Shown here one piece after another: positions 7,897 to 15,868 of a DNA stretch of 44,926 nt. The translations under genes and the position numbers were made by a program. The notes under the pieces were generated by a model. It searched no databases. It saw only the letters and a program-made list of their open reading frames with translations, and was not told where the DNA came from. How positions within the stretch are numbered: position 1 is the first letter of the stretch; each line of letters opens with the position of its first letter. Source of the DNA: Brevundimonas intermedia (lineage in GTDB: Bacteria > Pseudomonadota > Alphaproteobacteria > Caulobacterales > Caulobacteraceae); contig NZ_BSFD01000005.1 of the NCBI RefSeq assembly GCF_027922165.1, positions 1-44,926 on the forward strand, written 5' to 3'.

Positions 7897-8817
7897 ATGG
7901 CTCATCAGAACATCTTCGCCGGCAATCCGCTCGACCGCGCCGGCGACCTGCGCAACGATCCGGAATGGCTGGCCGCGCAGGAGGCGAACCCCGAAGCCCA
8001 GGCCCTGGTGCTGTGGGAGGGACGGCCCCTGGTCGAGGAGACGGCCGACGGGCCGCGCCTGGCCTGGCTGTCGCTGAAACATGCGCGCGACATCGTGCCG
8101 GACCGCGACGTCTTCCTGGGGCTCTGGAAGGACGCCCCGGTCTTCGCCATCGAGTTCGAGGGCTCCATCGACCCGACCGACGGCCCGCTGGGCGGCCTGG
8201 GCGTCTTTCACGAGATGCGCGGCGCTGCGGCTATGTTGCCGGCCCAGGATGCCGCCATGGCGGGCGGGGCCAAGAGCCTGTTCGATTGGCGGCGCAAACA
8301 CGGCTTCTGCGCCAACTGCGGCACGCTGAGCGAGACGACCTCGGGCGGGTGGAAGCGGCGCTGCCCAGCCTGCGGGACCGAACATTTCCCCCGCGTCGAT
8401 CCGGTCACCATCATGCTGCCGGTCTACAAGGGCGGGCCGGAGCCGATCTGCTTGCTGGGTCGCCAGGCGGCCTGGCCTGCAGGACGGATGTCGGCTCTGG
8501 CCGGGTTTCTGGAACCGGGCGAATCCATTGAGGAGGCCTGCGCCCGCGAGGTCAAGGAAGAGGCGGGTCTGACGGTGGTCGAGGCCGTCTATCACTCAAG
8601 TCAGCCCTGGCCCTTCCCGTCGCAACTGATGATCGGCCTGATCGCCGAGGTGTCGGACGATCAGGCCCGGCCCGACCAGACCGAGCTGGAATCGGTGGCC
8701 TGGCTGACGCGGGCCGAGGCGCGCGCGGTTCTTGCGGGCGAACACCCGACCCTTCAGGCCCCGCCGTCCTTCGCCATCGCCCACAGTCTGATCAAGGCCT
8801 GGGCGGAGGAGCGCTAG
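7897..8817 (+). CDS. nudC: NAD+ diphosphatase (NADH pyrophosphatase, Nudix)
   Basis: NudC hydrolyses NAD(H) to NMN(H) and AMP and, in characterised members, removes NAD caps from RNA. The 306 residues contain an N-terminal domain, a zinc ribbon with Cys138, Cys141, Cys156 and Cys159, the Nudix box GFLEPGES...REVKEEAGL at 203-225, and SQPWPFPSQLM at 235-245, the motif that marks the NADH-specific subfamily. The frame is open back to 7786, but that extension overlaps the SRP RNA gene read in the opposite direction, so the ATG at 7897 (MAHQNIF) is the sensible start. The ribosome binding site is weak. Confidence 0.93.
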   Translation: MAHQNIFAGNPLDRAGDLRNDPEWLAAQEANPEAQALVLWEGRPLVEETADGPRLAWLSLKHARDIVPDRDVFLGLWKDAPVFAIEFEGSIDPTDGPLGGLGVFHEMRGAAAMLPAQDAAMAGGAKSLFDWRRKHGFCANCGTLSETTSGGWKRRCPACGTEHFPRVDPVTIMLPVYKGGPEPICLLGRQAAWPAGRMSALAGFLEPGESIEEACAREVKEEAGLTVVEAVYHSSQPWPFPSQLMIGLIAEVSDDQARPDQTELESVAWLTRAEARAVLAGEHPTLQAPPSFAIAHSLIKAWAEER

Positions 8818-9079
8818 ACGGAGGCCTTTCCATCCTATTTTTGAGAATAAACTCGTCCTGTTTCAATGGCTTGTGGTTTCGCATCGACTGTCTGCCATAC
8901 ACGGGTCTCATCGGGCTTATGATCGCCGCCGGGTCTTTGACATCGTTGCGCAACAGGAGCTGCTACGGGAAGTGCCGCCAGTGCAATTCTGGCGAAGTTA
9001 TTTCGTTAATGAAAACAACACGGTGTTTCCAATTTGCACTCTATTGCACTGTTTTTCCGGAGTGCAGTTGCGTCGCCGT
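8818..9079. other. AT-richer convergent intergenic region with TGCA-containing inverted repeats
   Basis: This lies between the ends of nudC and kdsB. No gene is evident and GC content is clearly lower than around it. CAGTGCAAT (8979-8987) and ATTGCACTG (9043-9051) form a perfect 9-bp inverted repeat. TTTGCACT lies at 9033-9040, and GCACT (9046-9050) can also pair with AGTGC (9061-9065) across a T-rich loop. The last hairpin may help terminate transcription. Confidence 0.4.
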
Positions 9080-9802
9080 TCAAGCCAACGCCCGCGCCGC
9101 CTCCAGGTCGGCGGGATTGTCGACGGACAGGGGGGCTTCGTCGATGACGGCGGCCCAGATCTGCATCCCCATCTCCAGCGCCCGCAGTTGTTCCAGCTTC
9201 TCGCGCTTCTCCAGCGGCGACGGGGGCGCGACGCAGAAGCGGTTTAGCGCCGCACGGCGATAGCCGTAGACGCCGATGTGACGCCAGACGGGGGCGTCGC
9301 CGTACAGGGTCGAGCGGGTGAAATAGAGGGCGCGGGCCTGGCGCTCGTTCTCGGCCAGGGCGAGGACGGCCTTGACCACGTCGGGGTTGGTCCTGTCGGA
9401 CAGATCAGCCTCGGCGGCGACCAGGGTGGCGATGTCGCAGCTCGGCTCCCCGTGCAGGATGGCGGCGCAGGCCACAGCCAGCCCTGGGTCGGCGAAGGGC
9501 ATGTCGCCCTGGACATTGATCACGGCGTCGAAATCGCCTTCCGGGTCGATGGCGTCCACGGCGGCGCGGATCCGGTCCGAGCCCGAGGGCAGGTCGGGAT
9601 CGGTCAGAATGGCCCGACCGCCGATGGCCTCAATGGCGGCGACGATCTCGGGGTCGCCGGCGGCGACGGCGACCGGCAGGCCCGAGGCTTCGGCCTGCTG
9701 ATAGGCCCGCACGATCATGGGTTTGCCGCCGATATCGGCAAGCGGCTTGTTCGGCAGACGGGTCGCCGCCATGCGAGCGGGTATCAATATCAATGGATTC
9801 AT
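9080..9802 (-). CDS. kdsB: 3-deoxy-manno-octulosonate cytidylyltransferase
   Basis: KdsB activates KDO with CTP to give CMP-KDO for lipid A-core synthesis in the cytoplasm. The 240 residues start with MNPLILIPARMAATRLPNKP, the nucleotide-binding loop of the family. They continue with SGSDRI (73-78), NVQGDMPF (the metal-binding aspartate region) and HIGVYGYRR. Length and order are normal. It reads away from the cytochrome gene at 9952, so the 149 bases between them must hold both promoters. Confidence 0.93.
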   Translation of the reverse strand: MNPLILIPARMAATRLPNKPLADIGGKPMIVRAYQQAEASGLPVAVAAGDPEIVAAIEAIGGRAILTDPDLPSGSDRIRAAVDAIDPEGDFDAVINVQGDMPFADPGLAVACAAILHGEPSCDIATLVAAEADLSDRTNPDVVKAVLALAENERQARALYFTRSTLYGDAPVWRHIGVYGYRRAALNRFCVAPPSPLEKREKLEQLRALEMGMQIWAAVIDEAPLSVDNPADLEAARALA

Positions 9803-9951
9803 GGCTCTGCCTCGATCTGTCCGCCGCCGCCGAAGATTTCGCGCCGGTTGCGAACCCCGCGCTACCGTGCCAGACGTGAACAGGCAAGGAAGGCTTCGCT
9901 GCGTAAGACGGCGAAGTTGGGAAACCTCTGGGACGGGATGAGACGACGCGC

Positions 9952-10671
9952 ATGAGCGGCGATCTGAAATGGAACAAGATTTTCGGTGCGGCCCTGGGGA
10001 CGGCGTTCGTCATCCTGGTCGTGCAACAGGCGTCGGGCCTGATCTATCATTCCGAGCCGCCGGAAAAGATGGGCTATTTCGTCGACGCGCCGGACGAGGC
10101 CGCGGGCGCTGAAGAGGCCGAGCTGCCGCCGGACTGGGGCACGGTCCTGCCGGCCGCAGACCTGGCCGCCGGCGAGGCCGCCTTCGCACGCTGCCAGGCC
10201 TGCCATAATGCGGCGCAGGGCGGGGCGGACGGCATCGGCCCCAATCTGTTCGGCGTGGTCGGCGGGCCAGTGATGCACCGAGCGGGCTTCGCCTATTCCG
10301 ACGCCATGACCAAGCACAAGGCCGAGGCGCCGACCTGGGGCTATGACGAGCTGAACAGCTTCATCACCGCCCCCGCCCGCTACGTGCCGGGCACCAAGAT
10401 GTCGTTCGCGGGCATTCGTGACACCCAGACCCGGATCAATCTGATCGCCTGGCTGCGGAATCAGGGTTCCGGCGGTTTCGCCGTTCCGGCGCCGGATCCG
10501 GCCCGTCAGCCGGGCGCTGCGGCCCCGGCCGAGGGTGAAGCGCCTGCCGCAGAGGGCGCGCCCGCGACCGAGGCGACCGGCGAAGCCCCGGCTGTGGGCG
10601 CGGCGCCCACGACCCAGCAGACCCCGGCTGCACCGCCCGCTGCGACCAGCGCAGCGCCGCCGAACAGCTGA
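9952..10671 (+). CDS. Membrane-anchored cytochrome c (CycM/cytochrome c552-like)
   Basis: This is a class I cytochrome c that carries electrons in the periplasm while held by an uncleaved N-terminal helix (about residues 10-25). The haem site is Cys81-Gln-Ala-Cys84-His85, followed by GIGPNLFGVVG and an axial Met probably at 150 (GTKMSFAG). These features match CycM-type carriers that link the bc1 complex to a terminal oxidase (known for the family). The last 60 residues are a low-complexity Ala/Pro/Glu tail beyond the haem domain. A strong hairpin terminator follows at 10699. The N-terminus is MSGDLKWNKIFGA, typical of the group. Confidence 0.9.
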   Translation: MSGDLKWNKIFGAALGTAFVILVVQQASGLIYHSEPPEKMGYFVDAPDEAAGAEEAELPPDWGTVLPAADLAAGEAAFARCQACHNAAQGGADGIGPNLFGVVGGPVMHRAGFAYSDAMTKHKAEAPTWGYDELNSFITAPARYVPGTKMSFAGIRDTQTRINLIAWLRNQGSGGFAVPAPDPARQPGAAAPAEGEAPAAEGAPATEATGEAPAVGAAPTTQQTPAAPPAATSAAPPNS

Positions 10672-10698
10672 CATCTACTTCGCATGACCGGAATTGAA

Positions 10699-10733
10699 GC
10701 GGGGCGGCCTTTACAGGCCGCCCCGCTGTCTTT
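10699..10733. terminator. Bidirectional hairpin terminator
   Basis: A perfect 12-bp stem, GCGGGGCGGCCT (10699-10710) with AGGCCGCCCCGC (10715-10726), and a TTAC loop is followed by TGTCTTT. It lies between two convergent genes and probably serves both. Confidence 0.8.
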
Positions 10734-10749
10734 GGGCTGATCGCGAGGC

Positions 10750-11364
10750 TCAGAGGATCTGCGCCGCCTGGTCGAACGACAGGCGCGGCGAGCGCGGGAA
10801 CAGGTTGTCGTCCGTGCCGTAACCGAGGTTGAGGATGTAGTTCGGCTCGACATTGCTGTCGGGGAAAAACTCGGCCTTCACGGCAGCGGCGTCGAAGCCG
10901 GACATGGGTCCGACGTCCAGGCCCAGGGCCCGGGCGGCGATGGTCAGATATCCGCCCTGAAGCGAGGCGTTGCGGAAGGCGCTCTCACGACGCGCGGCCT
11001 CGTCGGCGAACCAGGCCTTGGCGCCCGGCGCATGCGGGAACAGGGCGTCCAGATGCTCGTGGAAGTCGATGTCCTGGCCGATGATCAGGTTCACCGGCGC
11101 CTGCTGGGTCTTGGCGCGATTGCCCTCGCTCATCAGCGGGATCAGGCGAGCCTTGGCTTCGGGCGAGGTGATGAAGACGAACCGGGCAGGGCTGTTGTTC
11201 ACCGCGGTGGGGCCGAACTTGGTCAGGTCATACAGTTTGCGCAGCAGTTCCGGCGCGACCGGGCGGTCGCTCCAGGCGTTGCGGGTGCGCGCCTCGGTGA
11301 AGAGTTGCGACAGGGCGGCGTCCGACAGCGGGGCGTCGCGTTGGGTGACAGCATCATAGGCCAT
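10750..11364 (-). CDS. Nitroreductase-family flavoprotein, RutE/HadB-like
   Basis: The protein is an FMN-dependent reductase of 204 residues. Its sequence follows E. coli RutE closely: [64 protein letters not shown] and LNLGYG. RutE reduces malonic semialdehyde in uracil catabolism, but no other rut gene is nearby. The substrate may therefore be another aldehyde, a quinone or a nitro compound. It is a single gene, divergent from ybaB, and ends at the shared terminator. Confidence 0.88.
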   Translation of the reverse strand: MAYDAVTQRDAPLSDAALSQLFTEARTRNAWSDRPVAPELLRKLYDLTKFGPTAVNNSPARFVFITSPEAKARLIPLMSEGNRAKTQQAPVNLIIGQDIDFHEHLDALFPHAPGAKAWFADEAARRESAFRNASLQGGYLTIAARALGLDVGPMSGFDAAAVKAEFFPDSNVEPNYILNLGYGTDDNLFPRSPRLSFDQAAQIL

Positions 11365-11549
11365 GGGAAGGCGTCCTGAATACGAAAAGCAACAAGTGCA
11401 GGTGCTGATTTAATCGCTTCTGCAACTGCTTCAAGTGCGAATATCGCAATCCACCGTTTCCGATCGTGCGCCCGTCCTCGCAGCCATGACGAAACGGATG
11501 TGGCGAAACACCCCTGTCACACCGCCTGTCTTCGTCTTATCTAGGGGGA

Positions 11550-11879
11550 ATGAAAGATCTGACCCAACTGATGCAGCAGGCCCAGGCGATGCAGCAAAAG
11601 CTGCAGGACGCCCAGGCGAAGATGGCCGAAACCTCCGCCGAGGGCTCCTCGGGCGGGGGCCTGGTGACCGTGGCTCTGAGAGGCGCCGGCGAGATCACTG
11701 CGGTCAGGATCGACGACAGCCTGCTGACGCCCGGCGAGGGCGAGATCCTGGCCGATCTGATCGTGGCGGCCCACGGCGACGCCAAGCGCAAGCTGGACGA
11801 GGTGAACAACGCCCTGATGCGTGAGGCCGCCGGCCCCATGGCCGGGATGAATATTCCCGGAATGCCGAAACTGTTCTGA
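11550..11879 (+). CDS. YbaB/EbfC family nucleoid-associated protein
   Basis: This is a small DNA-binding protein of 109 residues that forms a dimer and is associated with recombination and repair through its usual partner rec[23 protein letters not shown] forms the N-terminal helix. [21 protein letters not shown] and [13 protein letters not shown] follow, with [10 protein letters not shown] at the end. The start is set by AGGGGGA immediately before the ATG. Its TGA overlaps the recR start by one base, so the two are translationally coupled. Confidence 0.92.
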   Translation: MKDLTQLMQQAQAMQQKLQDAQAKMAETSAEGSSGGGLVTVALRGAGEITAVRIDDSLLTPGEGEILADLIVAAHGDAKRKLDEVNNALMREAAGPMAGMNIPGMPKLF

Positions 11880-12481
11880 TGGCCGCCTCCGCCGGGCCGG
11901 AGATCGAACGGCTCATCTCCCTTCTCGCCAAGCTTCCGGGCCTGGGGCCGCGCTCGGCCCGGCGCGCGGCCCTGGCCCTGCTGAAGCGGCGCGAGCAACT
12001 GTTGGTGCCGCTGGCGGCGTCTCTGGCCGAGACGGCCGAGAAGGTCGTCTCCTGCTCGGTCTGCGGCGCGCCCGATACGCGCGACCCCTGCGCCATCTGT
12101 TCGGACGGATCGCGCGACAACGGCCTGATCTGCGTGGTCGAGGAGGCCGGCGCGCTTTGGGCCATGGAGCGGTCCGGCGCCTTCCGCGGCAAATATCATG
12201 TGCTGGGCGGCCTGTTGTCGGCCCTCGATGGGGTCGGCCCCGAACATCTGCGCATCGCCGAACTGGTCGGTAGAGTGAGGGGCGGCGCCGTGCGCGAGGT
12301 CGTCTTGGCCCTGCCCGCCACCGTCGACGGCCAGACCACCGCCCACTATGTCGCCGAACGCATCTCGGGCCCGGAGGTCCAGGTCACCTCCCTAGCGCGC
12401 GGCGTGCCGGTGGGCGGCGAACTGGACTGGCTGGACGACGGCACCATCGTCCAGGCCATGCGGGCGCGCCGGCCGGCGTGA
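11879..12481 (+). CDS. recR: Recombination mediator RecR
   Basis: RecR works with RecO (and RecF) to load RecA at gaps in damaged DNA. The 200 residues have the family layout: a helix-hairpin-helix ([20 protein letters not shown], 16-35), a four-cysteine zinc finger (Cys59, Cys62, Cys71, Cys74), a Toprim domain from about residue 82 ([20 protein letters not shown]) and the closing [21 protein letters not shown] motif. It is coupled to ybaB. dnaX, which often precedes ybaB-recR, lies more than 4 kb away here and reads the other way. Confidence 0.96.
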   Translation: MAASAGPEIERLISLLAKLPGLGPRSARRAALALLKRREQLLVPLAASLAETAEKVVSCSVCGAPDTRDPCAICSDGSRDNGLICVVEEAGALWAMERSGAFRGKYHVLGGLLSALDGVGPEHLRIAELVGRVRGGAVREVVLALPATVDGQTTAHYVAERISGPEVQVTSLARGVPVGGELDWLDDGTIVQAMRARRPA

Positions 12482-12551
12482 CGATTCGCCGGGATTGATC
12501 CCGGTCCCGAAACGCGCTGTGGTCGTCTTCAGATGTTCGTGGGGGCGAAGA

Positions 12552-12788
12552 ATGGGGCGTGAGGTCAAGGTGGCGCTGGGCGCTGCGGCGGGAATCGCCG
12601 CCCTGGTGATCGGGTTCATCTTCCTGGTCCGGTTCGCCGTGCCCCTGATCCTGGAAGCCCATTTCGCCGGCAGTCTGATCACCGCCTCGGTGGTCGGGAT
12701 CGCCGGCATTCTGGCCCTGTGCTGGGCCGCATGGCGACTGTTCGCCTGGGCGTCTCGCGCCCTGGGAGTCTCGGGGGGAGACCAATGA
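12552..12788 (+). CDS. Small two-helix membrane protein of unknown function
   Basis: This 78-residue protein starts at an ATG preceded by GGGGGCGAAGA. It has two hydrophobic helices, at about 8-29 and 39-62, and a short basic N-terminus. I do not recognise a family. Its stop overlaps the start of the SPFH gene (ATGA at 12785-12788), so the two are translated together and probably act together at the membrane. A longer frame from 12495 has no better start. Confidence 0.65.
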   Translation: MGREVKVALGAAAGIAALVIGFIFLVRFAVPLILEAHFAGSLITASVVGIAGILALCWAAWRLFAWASRALGVSGGDQ

Positions 12789-13834
12789 CTTTTGGAACCG
12801 GAATGGGCGGGATCAAGCCGCCCTCGTTTCGTGGCGGCGGCTCGGTGGGCCGCACCGTACTGATGATCTCGGGCGTACTGGGCCTGATCGTGGTCGCCTC
12901 CATCAGCGTCTCGTCGTGCAGCGTCACGGTCGAGAGCGGTTATATGGGGATCAAGACCACCAAGTTCGGGCCGAACCCCGGCGTCCAGAAGGACGAGCTT
13001 GGCCCCGGCTTCCACTGGGAAGGGATAGGCGAGAAGATCCGCACCTATCAGACCCTGCAACGCACCTATTCCTACACCCGCGAGCCGAACGCCGACGGGC
13101 GCGAGAACGAGGAGATCATGTTCTCCGACGTGCTGGGTCTGCCCATGACCGCCGACGTGGCCCTGACCTTCAAGGTGCGCGAAGATCGGGCGGCCGACCT
13201 CTACGCCACCTGGCGCCAGGAGTTCGACGCCTTCATCGACGGCCCGCTGCGCACCTCGGTGCGCGCCGCCATCGCCCGCGAGACCGAAAAACTGCCCGTG
13301 GCCTGCAACGCCCAGCAGTCGAGCGTTCCGGTCGTCGCGCCTGCAGCGGCCCTGGGCGCCCCTATCGCTCCGGTCGGCACCCAGGACGCCGAGGACTGCC
13401 CCGGCCAGCTGATCGGCCCGGGGCGCCAGATCGTGCTCCAACGGGCCATGCAAGCCCTGCAACGCGAATGGGCGTCCCAGGGGCTGGACATCATCCGGAT
13501 GGAGTGGGTCGGGTCGATCCGCTACCCCGAGAGCGTGGTCACCGCCATCCAGTCGCGCACCACGGCCGAGCAGAACACGCGCGCGGCCCTGGAGCGGGTC
13601 AATCTGGAACGCGCCAACGCCGAGGCCCGCATCGCCCAGGCGCGCGGCCAGGCCGAGGCCAACCGGCTGCTGGCGGAATCCATCCGGTCCAACCCCGAGG
13701 TGGTCCGTCTGCGCGAGGTGGAACGCACCCTGGGCGTCTGCCCGCTGGATGCGGAAACCTGCGTCGTCGGCTCCGGCATCGACGTCTCGGCCCTGATCGC
13801 GTCCCGCAACGCGGCTTCGGGCGCGGATCGCTAA
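12785..13834 (+). CDS. SPFH/Band 7 (prohibitin-like) membrane protein
   Basis: The 349 residues have one N-terminal helix (about 23-45), then an SPFH domain: ESGYMGIKTTKFG, DELGPGFHWEGIGEKIRTY and FSDVLGLPMTADVALTFKV. A long Ala/Glu/Arg coiled coil (about 255-315) follows. SPFH proteins form large membrane rings or scaffolds that organise proteases or membrane domains. The protein is unusual in carrying two likely disulfide pairs: Cys174/Cys205 around an Ala/Pro loop, and Cys319/Cys326 near the C-terminus. These suggest that the bulk lies in the periplasm (inference). It is coupled to the small membrane protein before it. Confidence 0.82.
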   Translation: MTFGTGMGGIKPPSFRGGGSVGRTVLMISGVLGLIVVASISVSSCSVTVESGYMGIKTTKFGPNPGVQKDELGPGFHWEGIGEKIRTYQTLQRTYSYTREPNADGRENEEIMFSDVLGLPMTADVALTFKVREDRAADLYATWRQEFDAFIDGPLRTSVRAAIARETEKLPVACNAQQSSVPVVAPAAALGAPIAPVGTQDAEDCPGQLIGPGRQIVLQRAMQALQREWASQGLDIIRMEWVGSIRYPESVVTAIQSRTTAEQNTRAALERVNLERANAEARIAQARGQAEANRLLAESIRSNPEVVRLREVERTLGVCPLDAETCVVGSGIDVSALIASRNAASGADR

Positions 13835-13841
13835 GGCCCTT

Positions 13842-13877
13842 TCCCGGAAGGCCGGTCGCGGATCGGCTTTTCCGGGA
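13842..13877 (+). terminator. Hairpin after the SPFH gene
   Basis: TCCCGGAA (13842-13849) pairs with TTCCGGGA (13870-13877), extended inside by GCCG (13851-13854) with CGGC (13864-13867). It starts 8 bases after the stop codon and 25 bases before rmuC. There is no T-run after it, so termination may be partial. Confidence 0.55.
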
Positions 13878-13902
13878 GGGCGACTCCCGCTAGGAACGGA
13901 GC

Positions 13903-15117
13903 ATGAACATGCTCGCGCTGATCCTCGCCGTCCTCGCCGCCGCCTTGGGGGGCGGTTTCCTGTGGGCCTTCATGGGGTGGCAGAGGGCGCAGGGGGCGTT
14001 GTCGGCGGCCCTGGCGCGGATCGATCTGGTCGAGGAAAGCCGGGTCACCATGGGCGAACTGCTGAAGGCCCAGGCGGCCCAGTCGGCTCAGGTGGTGGCG
14101 GACCAGATGGTCAGTCGCGCGACCGAGACCTTCCGCGCCCAGGACCAGCTGGCGCGCGAGCGGATGGCGGCCCAGCTGAAGCCGGTGGCCGACACCCTGA
14201 CCAGGTTTCAGGAGCATGTGGCGGCGCTGGAGAAGACCCGGGCCGAGGAGACCGGGGGGCTGCGCGAGCAACTGGCGGCCCTGATGGTCGCCTCGTCAGC
14301 GACGCGGGACGAGGCGCGCAAACTGACCGAGGCCCTGCGCGGCAACACCGGCCGGCGCGGTCGCTGGGGCGAACAGACGTGCCGCAATGTGCTTGAGGCC
14401 GCCGGCATGGCCGGGCGATTCGACTTCACCGAACAGACCTCGAGCGCCGATGACGAGGGGCGGCAGAACCGGCCCGACTTCCTGGTGCGGCTGCCCGGCG
14501 GCGGCCTGTTCGTGATCGACGCCAAGGTGCCCCTGGCCTTCGACGACGAGGAGGGCGACGAGGAGGCGCGCGCCCGCTCGGTCGGTCTGCGCATCGCCGC
14601 CAGCCTGAAGACCCACGTCCGCCAACTGTCGTCCAAGGCCTATCAGGACCAGTTCAAGCCCAGCCCTGATTTCGTCGTCCTGTTCGTGCCGGGCGACAGC
14701 TTCCTGGCCTCCGCCCTGGACCATGCGCCGGACCTGTTGTCCGACGCGATGGAATCGCGGGTCGTCATCGCCACCCCCTCCACCCTGTTCGCCCTGTGCA
14801 AGGCCGTCGCCTACGGCTGGCGGGCCGAGGAACAGGCGGCCAACGCCGACAAGGTCGCCGCCCTGGGGCGCGAACTCTACAAGCGGCTGTCGGTCATGGG
14901 CGGCCACGCCTCGGCGGTGGGTCGGGCGCTGGATCAGGCGGTGGGCAAGTACAACCAGTTCGTCGGTTCGCTGGAGAGCCAGGTCATGGTCTCGGCCCGC
15001 CGGTTCGAGGATCTGCAGGTGGACCACGAGGGCAAGGAAATTCCGGCCTTGGCCCAGGTCGAGACCCAGCCGCGCCTGATCACCCGATCGGAGCTGACGG
15101 GGCCGACAGACAACTGA
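13903..15117 (+). CDS. rmuC: DNA recombination protein RmuC
   Basis: RmuC limits inversion and recombination at short inverted repeats; the family has a nuclease-like core. The 404 residues begin with a membrane anchor (3-25), then a coiled coil (about 35-150). The RmuC domain follows: GNTGRRGRWGEQTCRNVLEAAGM, FDFTEQTSS, RPDFLVRLPGGGLFVIDAKVPL, DFVVLFVPGDSFLASAL and the C-terminal helices KVAALGRELYKRLSVMGGH. Length and order are usual. Its stop codon directly precedes the first palindromic operator of the next operon. Confidence 0.93.
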   Translation: MNMLALILAVLAAALGGGFLWAFMGWQRAQGALSAALARIDLVEESRVTMGELLKAQAAQSAQVVADQMVSRATETFRAQDQLARERMAAQLKPVADTLTRFQEHVAALEKTRAEETGGLREQLAALMVASSATRDEARKLTEALRGNTGRRGRWGEQTCRNVLEAAGMAGRFDFTEQTSSADDEGRQNRPDFLVRLPGGGLFVIDAKVPLAFDDEEGDEEARARSVGLRIAASLKTHVRQLSSKAYQDQFKPSPDFVVLFVPGDSFLASALDHAPDLLSDAMESRVVIATPSTLFALCKAVAYGWRAEEQAANADKVAALGRELYKRLSVMGGHASAVGRALDQAVGKYNQFVGSLESQVMVSARRFEDLQVDHEGKEIPALAQVETQPRLITRSELTGPTDN

Positions 15118-15189
15118 CCTTGTCTCTTTGACAAGGGTGCTTGACAGACGTGGCGGCAGAGGTAAAGTGACCTTGTCATAAAGACAAGG
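15118..15189 (+). promoter_or_regulatory. Promoter flanked by two identical palindromic operators
   Basis: CCTTGTC-N5-GACAAGG occurs at 15118-15136 and again at 15171-15189, with perfect 7-bp arms in both and 53 bases between corresponding positions. Between them is a likely promoter: TTGACA (15141-15146), 16 bases, TAAAGT (15163-15168). The right operator covers the expected transcription start and runs into the ribosome binding site AAGGAGGGG (15187-15194). This is the layout of a repressible promoter. The best candidate ligand is the XRE regulator encoded second in the operon (inference). Confidence 0.75.
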
Positions 15190-15198
15190 AGGGGCGAC

Positions 15199-15663
15199 AT
15201 GAGCCCGCGTTTAAAGTCCGTAATGTTCTACCTCGGGGGCATGCTGGTGCTCGGCTTCGTCGCCGGCCTCGCCGGCGGATGGGTGGGCCATATTGAAGCC
15301 TCCGATCCGGCGCTCGCTGCGCGGATCGCGCCCTTCGAATTAGTCGGCATCGCCGTCTTGGGCGTGGCGGGCATGGTCGTCGCTCTGGTGGTGAGTGTGC
15401 GCTGGATGCGCGTGATCGACGAAGCGGCGCGGGAAGCGCACAAGTCCGCTTGGTTCTGGGGCGGATCCGTCGGTCTGCTCGCCGCCATGCCGATCCTGAT
15501 GATGGCGGTATTGCCGCAAACCGCCGACTGGCGTCTGCCCGATTGGTTCTTCGGCCGTACAGACCCGATGGCCTATGCGGCCATGGGCGCCTGGGCGCTG
15601 ATCAGCCTCATGCTGCTCGGCTATGGCGTCGCCTGGGCCGTGTGGTGGTTGCAGCGCCGTTGA
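15199..15663 (+). CDS. Four-helix membrane protein, first gene of the XRE operon
   Basis: This 154-residue protein has about four hydrophobic helices (roughly 8-28, 46-66, 84-104, 128-149) and a charged loop RWMRVIDEAAREAHKSAWFW between the second and third. I do not recognise the family with certainty. Small membrane proteins next to a short XRE regulator are a recurrent arrangement. The start is fixed by AAGGAGGGG, which overlaps the right-hand operator, so repressor binding would also cover this region. The XRE gene begins 10 bases after its stop. Confidence 0.7.
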   Translation: MSPRLKSVMFYLGGMLVLGFVAGLAGGWVGHIEASDPALAARIAPFELVGIAVLGVAGMVVALVVSVRWMRVIDEAAREAHKSAWFWGGSVGLLAAMPILMMAVLPQTADWRLPDWFFGRTDPMAYAAMGAWALISLMLLGYGVAWAVWWLQRR

Positions 15664-15673
15664 GGGCCGAACC

Positions 15674-15865
15674 ATGAACAACCGCCTCAAGGTGCTGCGG
15701 GCCGAACGGGACTGGTCCCAGGCTCATCTCGCCGAACTGCTGGGCGTGTCGCGTCAGACCGTCAATGCGCTGGAGACCGGTCGCTACGACCCGTCCCTGC
15801 CGCTGGCCTTCAAGATCGCCCGCGTCTTTGACCAACCCATCGAATCCATCTTCTCGGAGGATTGA
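15674..15865 (+). CDS. Small XRE-family transcriptional regulator
   Basis: This 63-residue protein consists almost entirely of a Cro/CI-type helix-turn-helix: LKVLRAERDWSQAHLAELLG, then VSRQTVNALETGRYDPSLPLAF, then KIARVFDQPIESIF. Regulators of this compact class usually bind as dimers to short palindromes and often repress their own operon. The two CCTTGTC-N5-GACAAGG sites upstream fit such a dimer. The ATG at 15674 is chosen because the longer frame from 15623 runs through the end of the preceding gene. The next gene starts 3 bases after its stop. Confidence 0.9.
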   Translation: MNNRLKVLRAERDWSQAHLAELLGVSRQTVNALETGRYDPSLPLAFKIARVFDQPIESIFSED

Positions 15866-15868
15866 CCC

